Shown: positions 8,613-16,292 of the stretch, one piece after another
How positions within the stretch are numbered: the first letter of the stretch is position 1
Layout of the letters: every line of letters starts with the position of its first letter
Assembly (NCBI GenBank): GCA_965223825.1
Contig: OZ245018.1
Location: 1,798,001 to 1,862,000, forward strand
Direction: 5' to 3'
From: CAJXQU01 sp965223825
GTDB taxonomy: Bacteria > Pseudomonadota > Gammaproteobacteria > CAJXQU01
DNA: 64,000 nt
Notes under the pieces: generated by a model
Told to the model about the DNA's origin: nothing
Databases searched by the model: none
Seen by the model: only the letters and a program-made list of their open reading frames with translations
Program-made: the position numbers and the translations under genes

Positions 8613-9755
8613 ATGGCTGCCGATGACCCGAAGGGTTCCCCGGATGCCCTGAGCGCAATATTGGAAACCGCCTCCCGACAGAGCGGCAAGACCGCAGCAC
8701 AGGACGCGATTCTGTTCAGCGGCAACCGCCACGAGAGCGTCCCCCGCACGCTCTTCTTCGACCGACGCCTCACACCCCTGGAACGCAATGCCTGGCAGGT
8801 ACTCCGTCTCCTGCTGAACCCCGACGAGATCACGGTCTTTCCCACCTACGAACGGTTGCGCCCCTTTCTCGCCGCCATGCCCTGTACCGGCAAAGCCTCT
8901 CACGAAACCGTCGCCCGGGCACTGACACTATTGCGGCTCACCCGCTGGCTGAGCCTGGTCAGGCGTCGGCGCAACGCCCGAACCGGCCGTATCGAAGGGA
9001 ACCTGTACGTGCTTCATGACACATCACTCACCCCATTTGAAGCCATACACCTGGATGCTGACTACCTCCACCTGATCAGCCAGTCAATCACCCATGCCAG
9101 CAAGGCGATACAACGCGTTGCGTCGGAAACCCTGCGGGAACTGGTTGACGATCCGCAGGTGAGCCAACGTGCACTGCCGACCCGCCTGCAGGCCATCACC
9201 GAGAAGTTGCTTACCTCCTCATCGGAAAAAGCGGCGGGTTATCCACAGCCCGGCACTGGCCACCAATCCGAAGAAGGGAATAGGACCCCGCTTCGGAATG
9301 ACGAAGAACAGCCTTCGGATTCCGAAGCGGGTCGGCAAGCCAGTGGTAACAACGGTCTTCGGAATCCGAAGGCAGACCGTACAGTAAGTAGTAGTAATCA
9401 AAGTATTCATAAAGTACTTACTGGACGCGAGCTCGCCAAAAATCTGCATTTGCCGGACTATTTTTTCAAGCTGCGGGAAGAACAACAGAAAGGCGCACTG
9501 GCCGCGTTGCGCCAGGTGGATGAAAAGCTGCAACAGGCTGTGCTGGATGAATGGACCGTGCGCTGCCTGTCCGGCGATGTACGCAATCCCGCCGGCTACC
9601 TGTTCGGCATTATCCAGAAAGCCATCCGCGGTGAATTCAATACCTGGGTCGGGGATCTGCTGGCCGACGCGCGTCCATCATCCGGGCACATCCCCGATGA
9701 CGAGCGAACGGTGCATGAACATATGGCGCAGCTGCGGTCGCTATTCAAACCCTGA
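8613..9755 (+). CDS. STY4528-family ICE/pathogenicity-island replication protein
   Basis: This 380-aa protein matches the STY4528 family, annotated as an island replication protein because of its place in the maintenance module; direct biochemical proof is limited. The N-terminal half is a winged-helix-rich region (SVPRTLFFDRRLTPLERNAW, then FPTYERLRPFLA, ETVARALTLLRLTRWLSLV), like a replication initiator. A short linker at about 205-270 is rich in Ser, Asn and Arg. The C-terminus ends HMAQLRSLFKP. The linker-coding DNA carries CTTCGGA-type palindromes that may be binding sites. It follows DUF2857 by two bases, in the same operon. Confidence 0.88.
   Translation: MAADDPKGSPDALSAILETASRQSGKTAAQDAILFSGNRHESVPRTLFFDRRLTPLERNAWQVLRLLLNPDEITVFPTYERLRPFLAAMPCTGKASHETVARALTLLRLTRWLSLVRRRRNARTGRIEGNLYVLHDTSLTPFEAIHLDADYLHLISQSITHASKAIQRVASETLRELVDDPQVSQRALPTRLQAITEKLLTSSSEKAAGYPQPGTGHQSEEGNRTPLRNDEEQPSDSEAGRQASGNNGLRNPKADRTVSSSNQSIHKVLTGRELAKNLHLPDYFFKLREEQQKGALAALRQVDEKLQQAVLDEWTVRCLSGDVRNPAGYLFGIIQKAIRGEFNTWVGDLLADARPSSGHIPDDERTVHEHMAQLRSLFKP
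9291..9371 (+). repeat. CTTCGGA palindromes inside the replication gene
   Basis: CTTCGGATTCCGAAG at 9313-9327 and CTTCGGAATCCGAAG at 9357-9371 are exact reverse complements of each other. A degenerate copy (CTTCGGAATGACGAAG) lies at 9291-9306. Starts are spaced 22 and 44 bp, i.e. near whole DNA turns. They fall in the low-complexity linker of the STY4528-family gene, where coding constraint is weak, and could be iteron-like sites for its own product. The pattern is seen directly; a role as origin is inference. Confidence 0.5.
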
Positions 9756-9782
9756 ACGGTGTTTGCAGCGGAACCCATTTCC

Positions 9783-9854
9783 GGCGCTATGCGAGTCGCA
9801 TAGCTCATCCTGCCAACGATCCGCCCCTTAAGGTTATGCCACTCGCATAGCGCC
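9783..9854 (+). repeat. GCGCTATGCGAGT inverted repeats after the replication gene
   Basis: A 14-bp perfect inverted repeat (GGCGCTATGCGAGT at 9783-9796; ACTCGCATAGCGCC at 9841-9854) flanks 44 bp. The left arm also forms a local palindrome, GCTATGCGA-G-TCGCATAGC at 9786-9804. So three half-sites of the same word lie 28 bp after the STY4528-family gene and before the next gene. They could be iterons or an operator, or switchable RNA hairpins. Confidence 0.5.
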
Positions 9855-9970
9855 ATCTGTTGCAGCACCCTCACCCTGACAATCCGGCTCCCACCGGCTT
9901 CGACTTGTTGACTGACAGCCTTCCGCTGGCGCAGGACACTCATCCCCAAACTGACGACGAGGGTGATCCT

Positions 9971-10750
9971 ATGGCCAATGACATGAAGATGAACCTCGGC
10001 TCCCTGCGCAGCACCATGACGCTGACGCTGCACACCCATCACGCCTCGCGAATCTGGCATGGCCGGGCCCCCGCGGAAGGCCGCCCAGGCATCATCGGTC
10101 TTAACGGTTTTCTGGCCATCATGAATAAAATGAAACGCGGGTCAGAGCAGGATGACCCCTACTCCGACTGGTGGATGCTCCGCGTCGAGGAGAAGTTGGC
10201 CGACACCAAGGACCGGTTACAGGCGCTACGGGAGCAGGTTGATCAGGCACTCGCCGATGTCCCCTCCGCCCTCAGCCTGGGGGACAACCTCAATGTCCAG
10301 CCGGTGACGCTGCCGCTGTTTGTGAACGCCCAACTGGGATTTATGGCCGTGTACCTGCTCGCGGATTTTGACGCACTGGCACGGCATCTCATTCTCGCCC
10401 ATCACACTGCCCTGATTGATCGCAGCACCCTGGAACGGTGGCTGAACGACGGCGCCCACGCCCTGCGCAGCCTATTCTCACTGGCCCAGCAGTACAAATA
10501 TTCCGGGACAAAACGGGACGACTATGCCGCCAGAAATGCCGCCGCCCGTGCAGCACTTGAAAAGTACGGCCCGCTGCCGCAAGACGTGCTCGAAGGCACC
10601 CGCCGGTCCCGCTTCGCACCACCACTGGCACGCGACTCATCTACAGCCGATAGCGATGACGTCGACAGTACCGAATCGACCCTGGCAGCGGACAAACCCA
10701 CGCCGGTGGATACGACGGCTCCTCAATCCGCCGAGAGCGATTCGTTATGA
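9971..10750 (+). CDS. TIGR03761-family ICE protein (PFL_4669 type)
   Basis: This 259-aa conserved protein is confined to this ICE class and has unknown biochemical function. Typical family sequence starts right after the ATG (MANDMKMNLGSLRSTMTLTL, then RIWHGRAPAEGRPGIIGLNG). A central part is SDWWMLRVEEKLADTK, and PLFVNAQLGFMAVYLL lies in the middle. The C-terminal 40 residues are a Ser/Thr/Asp-rich tail. AGGG at 9960-9963 serves the ATG at 9971; a TTG-initiated extension to 9860 would run through the inverted repeats and is disfavoured. It overlaps the DUF3158 gene by four bases, so they are co-translated. Confidence 0.88.
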   Translation: MANDMKMNLGSLRSTMTLTLHTHHASRIWHGRAPAEGRPGIIGLNGFLAIMNKMKRGSEQDDPYSDWWMLRVEEKLADTKDRLQALREQVDQALADVPSALSLGDNLNVQPVTLPLFVNAQLGFMAVYLLADFDALARHLILAHHTALIDRSTLERWLNDGAHALRSLFSLAQQYKYSGTKRDDYAARNAAARAALEKYGPLPQDVLEGTRRSRFAPPLARDSSTADSDDVDSTESTLAADKPTPVDTTAPQSAESDSL

Positions 10751-11283
10751 GTGACCCTCACCCACAAGGCAATCGCTATTTCGTGCCTCTGGTACAGACT
10801 GACTTCCAACGCCTGGAACACGCCGCCTACCTAAAAGGCCTTTTAAAACCTTTTAAAGGTAAGGGGGAACTGGAGGACTGGGCCGACCAATGCCGAGCGC
10901 TCCGGGATGACCTGATCGAACTCGCTGAGCGGCGGGTGCTCGGGCAGGTGCGTGGGTACCCCTTCACCCTGCTGGGGGTACATCTGGCCCAGCAAGCCAC
11001 CAGCGCGGGCACCACTTTTCTGCGCTGGCGCAATCTCGATCGCTCCAGTATGGGAGTCCCGCTCTGGGAACAGGCAATGCTCAGTTCAGCAACTCCCGAC
11101 ACACTCGTCGACGACCTTTACGCTCAGGAGCTACAGCGCATCGCCCTGAATATGCAGATCAGCCTGACTCACAGCATCGCCCGCCAGGCTTTTGAATGCG
11201 CCGAGAAGATGGCCCGGGCCGAGATGATTTACCTGCAACGTGCCGATCGGCAACGTTTAACCACCGAGGAGGAATCCCCATGA
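10747..11283 (+). CDS. DUF3158-family ICE protein
   Basis: This 178-aa protein belongs to DUF3158, found between the TIGR03761 and SSB genes in PFGI-1-type ICEs. Recognisable sequence includes FVPLVQTDFQRLEHAAYLKG near the N-terminus, RVLGQVRGYPFTLLGVHLAQ at about 60-80, and FLRWRNLDRSSMGVPLWE. It is predicted to be soluble and helical with no catalytic motif. ATGA overlaps on both sides (with TIGR03761 upstream and ssb downstream) indicate a tight operon devoted to DNA maintenance. Confidence 0.87.
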   Translation: MSDPHPQGNRYFVPLVQTDFQRLEHAAYLKGLLKPFKGKGELEDWADQCRALRDDLIELAERRVLGQVRGYPFTLLGVHLAQQATSAGTTFLRWRNLDRSSMGVPLWEQAMLSSATPDTLVDDLYAQELQRIALNMQISLTHSIARQAFECAEKMARAEMIYLQRADRQRLTTEEESP

Positions 11284-11678
11284 GCACACATTTTTTTGGC
11301 GAAGGCAACATCGGCTCGAAGCCCGAGTACCGCGAATTTGCCAATGGCAACGACGAACCCCGGCGACTGCTGCGGCTGAATGTCTACTTCGACAATCCGG
11401 TACCGGTGCAGGAAGGGTACGAAGATCGCGGGGGCTTCTGGGCTCCGGTGGAGCTGTGGCATCGCGACGCCGAACGCTGGCACCTGCTGTATCAAAAAGG
11501 GATGCGGGTTCTGGTGGACGGGCGCACAGTGCGTGACGAGTGGGAGGACGCAGAGGAAAACGAACGCGTCACCTTCAAGATCGAGGCACGACGTGTGGGT
11601 ATCTTGCCGTACCGGCTTGACGATGTGGTACTCAGCGCCAAATCCACCAGCGAAGAGTCACCTGCGGACGACAGGTGA
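11280..11678 (+). CDS. ssb: Single-stranded DNA-binding protein (ICE type)
   Basis: The 132-aa protein has an OB-fold of the SSB family. The N-terminal MSTHFFGEGNIGSKPEYREF is followed by LRLNVYFDNPVPVQ, a W-A-P-V-E-L-W strand and MRVLVDGRTVRDEW. It probably coats single-stranded DNA during conjugative transfer or replication of the circle. The usual acidic C-terminal tip (DDDIPF) is absent; it ends SPADDR. The start is set by GAGGAGGAA just upstream and an ATGA overlap with DUF3158. Longer upstream frames lack SSB similarity. Confidence 0.9.
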   Translation: MSTHFFGEGNIGSKPEYREFANGNDEPRRLLRLNVYFDNPVPVQEGYEDRGGFWAPVELWHRDAERWHLLYQKGMRVLVDGRTVRDEWEDAEENERVTFKIEARRVGILPYRLDDVVLSAKSTSEESPADDR

Positions 11679-12009
11679 ATTGATCGGAACGCTGGCCGGC
11701 CATGAGCGGCTGTAGCAACCTTTGGCCGCTCATCCTGCGCCAGCCACTACCTGCCCGCCAATACCCTGCACCGGGATGCAGATCCGACGCTGGCAACCCG
11801 GTAAAGCGGAACGTGATGGAGCCTCCTGTTCTTCCACTGTGTTCCATTCGCGCCACAGTGCGAAGCTTTGGTAGCGCTATCTCTCGCCACACTAATGCAA
11901 ATGTTCGGATGAAAGCCGGAACACCCGGTGCCGGTTTCATCGCGGTGGCCGGCGCTGCCGGAGGCGACAATAACCGGGTGTTCTGTCACCACCTTGCCGG
12001 AGTCATCAC
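11679..12009 (+). promoter_or_regulatory. topB leader with two inverted repeats
   Basis: This 331-bp non-coding gap contains ATGAGCGGC (11702-11710) facing GCCGCTCAT (11725-11733), and a perfect 11-bp pair, GAACACCCGGT (11919-11929) and ACCGGGTGTTC (11973-11983), enclosing 43 bp. The second lies 26 bp ahead of topB and its CGGAG ribosome-binding site. The arrangement suggests an RNA leader or operator for topB. No small gene is supported. Confidence 0.5.
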
Positions 12010-14022
12010 ATGCGCCTGTTCCTGTGCGAAAAACCCTCCCAGGGAAAAGACATCGCACGGGTATTGGGTGCAACACGGCAAGGAACCGGCTGCTACAGCG
12101 GTACCGGCATTACCGTAACCTGGTGCATCGGTCACCTGATCGAAGCGGCAGCCCCGGAAGTTTATGGTGACGAGTACAAACGCTGGTCCCTCGATCAGCT
12201 CCCAATTATTCCCAAGGTCTGGCGCAGCGACATCAAAGCATCGACCGCAGCCCAGTACAAGATTGTCAAACAATTGCTCAAGCAAGCCACTGAGCTGGTT
12301 ATCGCCACCGACGCAGACCGTGAAGGTGAAATGATTGCCAGGGAGGTGATCGAACTGTGCGGCTACAACGGTCCCATTCAGCGATTGTGGCTTTCCGCAC
12401 TCAACGACGCCTCTATTCGCAAAGCGCTGGGCGCTCTGAAACCCGGGAGCGAGACCCTGCCGCTGTATTACTCTGCGTTGGCGCGGTCGCGGGCGGACTG
12501 GTTGATCGGTATGAACCTGAGCCGGTTGTTTACCCTGCTCGGTCGCCGCAGTGGTTTCGAGGGCGTGTTATCCGTTGGACGTGTGCAAACCCCTACCTTG
12601 CGTCTGGTGGTAGACCGCGACAGGGAAATCTTTGCGTTCACCCCAACCCCCTACTGGTCAATTGCGGTCAGGCTCATCTCGTCCGAAAGTCACTTTCTTG
12701 CGGAGTGGATACCACCAACGGACACCGCCGACGAGGCGGGACGCTGCGTACAGGAGCAGGTGGCGCAGCACGCCGTTCAATCCATCCGGACCGCCCGAAC
12801 GGCGCGAGTCTTGTCAGCCGATACAGAGCGTGTCCGGGAGGCGCCGCCACTGCCTTTTGATCTGGGAACCCTGCAGGAGGTCTGCTCACGACAGCTGGGG
12901 CTGGATGTCGCGGAAACCCTTCGGATTGCCCAGTCCCTGTATGAAACCCACAAGGCGACGACGTATCCCCGTTCAGACACCGGGTACTTGCCGGAAAACA
13001 TGCGGCGTGAGGCTCCCGTAGTGATCAAAGCCTTGCTTGCGGCGGACCCCGCGTTGGCCTCTCTTATTGAGACACTGGATCTCAATCTACAGTCCCGCGC
13101 GTGGAACGATGCCAAGGTCACGGCGCACCACGGCATTATCCCGACACAGGCGCCCTGCCAGCTGTCCGCCCTATCGGATAAAGAGCAGGCGGTCTACGCC
13201 ATCATCCGTGCCCACTATCTGTGTCAGTTTCTCCCCCACCATACGTTTGATCGAACGACGGTGCTGCTGGAAGCCGGGGAACAGCCGTTGAAGGCCACCG
13301 GCAAGCGGGTCATCGATCCCGGTTGGCACCGGGCACTGAGAAGTGATGCACAGGACAATCAGGAGGAACCGGGAGCGCAGCCTAGCCAGCAACTGCCCTC
13401 CCTCGCCACCGGCACAGACTGCAGCATTACCGGCACCGAACTAAAGGCACTGCACACCAAGCCGCCCAAACCCTATACACAGGGCGAATTGATCAAGGCC
13501 ATGAAAACCGTCGCCCGCCTGGTAAATGACCCGCGCCTGAAGCAGATTCTCAAGGAGACAACCGGTATCGGCACCGAAGCGACACGCGCCGGCATCATCA
13601 GTGGTTTGCTTGATCGCGGTTATCTGCAAAAACGTGGTCGAGCCCTTCGTGCCACGGAGGCAGCCTATACCTTGATCGACGTGGTCCCGGAGGCCATCGC
13701 CGATCCGGGCACGACGGCGATCTGGGAACAAACCCTGGATTTGATCGAAGCGGGAGACATGACCCTCCGCGCCTTCCTCGACAAGCAAAGCGCCTGGGTG
13801 ACACAACTGGTCCAGCAGTACGGCACCCTCTCCCTGGACATCAAACTGCCACCCTCACCCACCTGCCCGGATTGCAGCTCACCCATGCAACGGAAAGGCG
13901 GTCACAAAGGCGCGTTTTGGTCCTGCGTACGCTATCCGGACTGTAAAGGGACGCGCCCCATCGCGAAGCCTCTGCGTGGGAAAACACCCAGGCAGCGGCG
14001 ACGGTCCACACCTCACAGCTAA
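12010..14022 (+). CDS. topB: DNA topoisomerase III
   Basis: This type IA topoisomerase cuts and passes single strands, likely to resolve replication or transfer intermediates of the ICE. The 670-aa protein has the Toprim domain at the N-terminus (RLFLCEKPSQGKDIARVLG; ATDADREGEMIAREV, with acidic metal ligands). The catalytic tyrosine is Y319 in KATTYPRSDTGYLPE, and ATRAGIISGLLDRGYL follows in domain 4. A C-terminal zinc finger (CPDCSSPMQRK...CVRYPDCKG) precedes a basic tail. Length and domain order match plasmid/ICE TopB. It closes the ssb-containing module. Confidence 0.96.
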   Translation: MRLFLCEKPSQGKDIARVLGATRQGTGCYSGTGITVTWCIGHLIEAAAPEVYGDEYKRWSLDQLPIIPKVWRSDIKASTAAQYKIVKQLLKQATELVIATDADREGEMIAREVIELCGYNGPIQRLWLSALNDASIRKALGALKPGSETLPLYYSALARSRADWLIGMNLSRLFTLLGRRSGFEGVLSVGRVQTPTLRLVVDRDREIFAFTPTPYWSIAVRLISSESHFLAEWIPPTDTADEAGRCVQEQVAQHAVQSIRTARTARVLSADTERVREAPPLPFDLGTLQEVCSRQLGLDVAETLRIAQSLYETHKATTYPRSDTGYLPENMRREAPVVIKALLAADPALASLIETLDLNLQSRAWNDAKVTAHHGIIPTQAPCQLSALSDKEQAVYAIIRAHYLCQFLPHHTFDRTTVLLEAGEQPLKATGKRVIDPGWHRALRSDAQDNQEEPGAQPSQQLPSLATGTDCSITGTELKALHTKPPKPYTQGELIKAMKTVARLVNDPRLKQILKETTGIGTEATRAGIISGLLDRGYLQKRGRALRATEAAYTLIDVVPEAIADPGTTAIWEQTLDLIEAGDMTLRAFLDKQSAWVTQLVQQYGTLSLDIKLPPSPTCPDCSSPMQRKGGHKGAFWSCVRYPDCKGTRPIAKPLRGKTPRQRRRSTPHS

Positions 14023-14200
14023 GCCGTCATACGACCCCCGGCAATTGAGGCGCACTGGCCCGAAATCGGGCAGCCCAGGCACGCGACCCCTTCTGTCACG
14101 GCGTGCGCACCCTGTCGGTTTTCACTCACCACGGGTGAGAAGGTTTCTCCTCCGACAACTATTGAGAGTAGTTGCCAGTCATCAGCCTGCTTCCGTTGCT

Positions 14201-14253
14201 CCCGAAGGGTCTCCTGGGCGCTTGCCGCGCGAGCGCCCAGGAGACCCTTCGGG
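14201..14253 (+). repeat. Perfect 22-bp inverted repeat (long hairpin)
   Basis: The left arm at 14201-14222 (CCCGAAGGGTCTCC...) is perfectly complementary to the right arm at 14232-14253, around a 9-base loop TGCCGCGCG. No T run follows, so it is not a standard terminator. It is the longest perfect inverted repeat found in the window. Possible roles are an oriT or single-strand origin hairpin, a small mobile element remnant, or a processing structure. Confidence 0.75.
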
Positions 14254-14427
14254 GTTGACGGTACTCATTCCCGGTGCCCGCCGGTGAAACACTGGGCTCC
14301 CTTTGTGCGCGGATGTGTGCCACAACATTCCGGCTCCAACCACGACACGGGTCGGGTGAATCGCCAAGAGAAACGGCTTTGATGACGGCCAGATTATCAT
14401 GTGATTCACGGGTGGTGATTTCTCGTT

Positions 14428-14449
14428 GCCGAAGGTAATCGCCTTCGGC
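14428..14449 (+). repeat. 8-bp inverted repeat GCCGAAGG/CCTTCGGC
   Basis: The arms enclose TAATCG and are followed by a pyrimidine-rich stretch (TGCCTTCTCTTTCTT). It might act as a weak terminator on the plus strand or as one of several structural elements of this non-coding block. Confidence 0.4.
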
Positions 14450-14754
14450 TGCCTTCTCTTTCTTCGCTTTGTCTCAGCGCCTCTGCCCCCACAGCGTGCC
14501 AATCCGGTCGCCGCGGAAACCCCATAGACCCTCGCTCACACACCACCCTCTCGACACGATACCCCCACATATTGCTGACCCGGTCAGCACTGTGCCCCGG
14601 CAGCAGCGGTCTTCAATGCTGCATCGCGGATATTCCGCGCCGACCGCGCCAGCCCGTTCCGCATCGTATCGCGGGCGTCCGCCTTCACCGGTGGCGATGC
14701 CTTGTTGTTCCAAGAGCCCTTTTCACTCTGTAGCAAACCGCAGGAGATCAAACC

Positions 14755-15006
14755 ATGTCTACCCGTAATCATCCTCCACCCGGCACAACGTGTCAGGAAA
14801 CACCGATAACCACCGGTCGATTGGCCAAGACGTTCGCCGACCGGAGTCTGCCTCTGCAAGTTCTGCGCAGTGGCCGCGGCTACTACCTCGGCACCTCAGA
14901 TCAGGACGGCCCGGTTTCCCGGGAATCTGTCGAATATTTTTCCCAACTCCCCGACGCACAACACGCACTGGATACCGGCAACTGGACCCAGCGCGAAGCG
15001 CCATAA
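14755..15006 (+). CDS. Small conserved ICE protein, unknown function
   Basis: This 83-aa soluble protein has an AGGAG ribosome-binding site 9 bases before the ATG. The central part, LPLQVLRSGRGYYLGTSDQD followed by GPVSRESVEYF, resembles small proteins common on ICEs and plasmids of this class that accompany DUF-rich housekeeping genes. No motif gives a function. It begins the string of individually led genes that runs to 25 kb. Confidence 0.7.
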   Translation: MSTRNHPPPGTTCQETPITTGRLAKTFADRSLPLQVLRSGRGYYLGTSDQDGPVSRESVEYFSQLPDAQHALDTGNWTQREAP

Positions 15007-15034
15007 CACGTTTCATAACTTCAGGAGATTTTTT

Positions 15035-15427
15035 ATGACCTTATCCACCCACCAGGAAGCGTTTGCCTGGATTGCCCGGGAGCAGGATCATTTTGAGCAG
15101 GCCCCCAACGCATTTCTAAACGCATGGCGACAAGGTGTTGCCCTCGCCGGCATTGAGCTTTTTGGCGATGGCACGCAAGACACCTGGGAACAGGCGACCG
15201 ACAAATGGGACTTGCGCCCCAACCTGTTGCTGATCAACGACACCGTCGATGTCATGAGTTCCGGCCAGAAAAGGTTCCTTGCCGCATTGGTGAGTTTTTA
15301 TAACTCCCAGGAAGGCGGCGCACTGTTTCGCCGTGTTGGCATTGAAGGCCTGGCCGATCTCAGCGGCCTGGACCTGACACGTCGCGAAGTGATCGCAGCG
15401 CTGATTCTGAACTACTGCGGCTGGTAG
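15035..15427 (+). CDS. Conserved ICE protein, unknown function
   Basis: This 130-aa acidic protein starts MTLSTHQEAFAWIAREQDHF, preceded by CAGGAGA at good spacing. It is predicted helical with a conserved-looking end (LADLSGLDLTRREVIAALIL, NYCGW). It lies 28 bp after the 83-aa gene and is probably co-transcribed. Longer upstream frames overlap the previous gene and lack a ribosome-binding site. I do not recognise a family with confidence. Confidence 0.7.
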   Translation: MTLSTHQEAFAWIAREQDHFEQAPNAFLNAWRQGVALAGIELFGDGTQDTWEQATDKWDLRPNLLLINDTVDVMSSGQKRFLAALVSFYNSQEGGALFRRVGIEGLADLSGLDLTRREVIAALILNYCGW

Positions 15428-15459
15428 TCGCGACCACATTGATCCACTTGAAATCATTC

Positions 15460-15515
15460 ACCCACCGGGGCTCACTTCCCGGTAGGGGTGGGCTCTGCCC
15501 TACCTCTACAGGAGA
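15460..15515 (+). promoter_or_regulatory. Structured leader upstream of the gene at 15522
   Basis: CCCACC (15461-15466) can pair with GGTGGG (15487-15492). The segment GGTAGGG in the same right arm can instead pair with CCCTACC just before the CAGGAG ribosome-binding site. Two mutually exclusive hairpins next to the start codon suggest a leader that controls expression. It resembles the leaders of the genes at 20406, 22336 and 22736. Confidence 0.4.
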
Positions 15516-15521
15516 TCCACC

Positions 15522-16238
15522 ATGAGCGCTATCATCAACCCCTTTATCCGTGGCTTTAACCATCTCACCACGCAACGGCAGTTAGTCATTACCTACGAGG
15601 ATGATTGTCCGCCGGCCTTTCGTCCCCTGCATGAATCTCAAGCCCATTTACGGGACGACGAGATTCGGCAGCATCCCTGCATCTTTTGCGACAGCTTTGC
15701 ACTGATCACCGAGGGACAAACCGTTCCGGATGTCATTGAGGCCCAATGCACTGGCATTGGAATCGTACGCACAGTGGTCTATGCCGTGATGGCCAACGAT
15801 ACTGGGCATCCCATGCATGTTGGCGACACCTATTCAGCGGAGTCCGCCGCGACGCTCATTCACCGTCTGCATTTTATGACGGGGCACTACAGCCGGTGTT
15901 GGGAGATCAGTTCGGCCCACATCAGTCGGCAGGCATTGGCTGGATTGGGTGCAATGGCTGATATCGCAACGCCGAGTGGCTTGCTGTTTGAAGCGTTCAG
16001 GCTGCCGTACAGCCACGCTGTCGGAGTCAAGCTTATCGCCACACCCTGGACCAGTGAGAACCTTCGGCACATCACCGACCAAAACGCGACACAACTGCGC
16101 CAGGAGCATATGGCGGCAGGACTGCCCGGATCGCTGGTGAATGTGTTGCACCTGGCCGCGCTTGCCGATACGCGGATTCTGATATTTGATCCCGATGCGC
16201 CAGCGCTGGAAGGTTTACCACTTCACGACCATGGGTAG
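15522..16238 (+). CDS. DUF5983-like ICE protein
   Basis: This 238-aa protein has a C-terminal part resembling DUF5983: EISSAHISRQALAGLGAMAD, then a LVNVLHLAALADTRILIFDP stretch and ALEGLPLHDHG. The N-terminal 100 residues (including DEIRQHPCIFCDSFALIT) are less familiar. No catalytic residues can be named. It has an AGGAG ribosome-binding site and ends in a strong terminator. The DUF assignment is from recollection of the C-terminal pattern and is moderate. Confidence 0.65.
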   Translation: MSAIINPFIRGFNHLTTQRQLVITYEDDCPPAFRPLHESQAHLRDDEIRQHPCIFCDSFALITEGQTVPDVIEAQCTGIGIVRTVVYAVMANDTGHPMHVGDTYSAESAATLIHRLHFMTGHYSRCWEISSAHISRQALAGLGAMADIATPSGLLFEAFRLPYSHAVGVKLIATPWTSENLRHITDQNATQLRQEHMAAGLPGSLVNVLHLAALADTRILIFDPDAPALEGLPLHDHG

Positions 16239-16245
16239 TATACAA

Positions 16246-16271
16246 GAGCCCCACCACGGGGCTCATTTTTT
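16246..16271 (+). terminator. Rho-independent terminator
   Basis: GAGCCCC pairs with GGGGCTC around ACCAC and is followed by ATTTTTT. It ends the plus-strand gene at 15522 and separates it from the convergent HNH gene that stops at 16293. Confidence 0.88.
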
Positions 16272-16292
16272 AGCTCAGCTTATGTTTACCCA

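Larger units (their letters stand above)
14023..14754 (+). other. Structured non-coding region downstream of topB
   Basis: These 732 bp have no credible gene. They hold several stem-loops: CTCACC/GGTGAG (14125-14139), CAACTA/TAGTTG (14156-14174), the 22-bp hairpin at 14201-14253, and GCCGAAGG/CCTTCGGC (14428-14449). Such clustering of unequal inverted repeats fits an origin of transfer, a replication origin or a regulatory RNA. The right end must hold the promoter of the gene at 14755. Confidence 0.5.

Noticed and set aside
9860..9970. TTG-started extension of the TIGR03761 gene
   Set aside because: A weak TTG at the edge of an inverted repeat, against an ATG at 9971 with a good ribosome-binding site and the family start.
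12357..12860. Plus-strand 167-aa frame inside topB
   Set aside because: It is out of frame with topoisomerase III, which shows conserved motifs through the same stretch. The Arg/Pro-rich translation is a GC-rich shadow.
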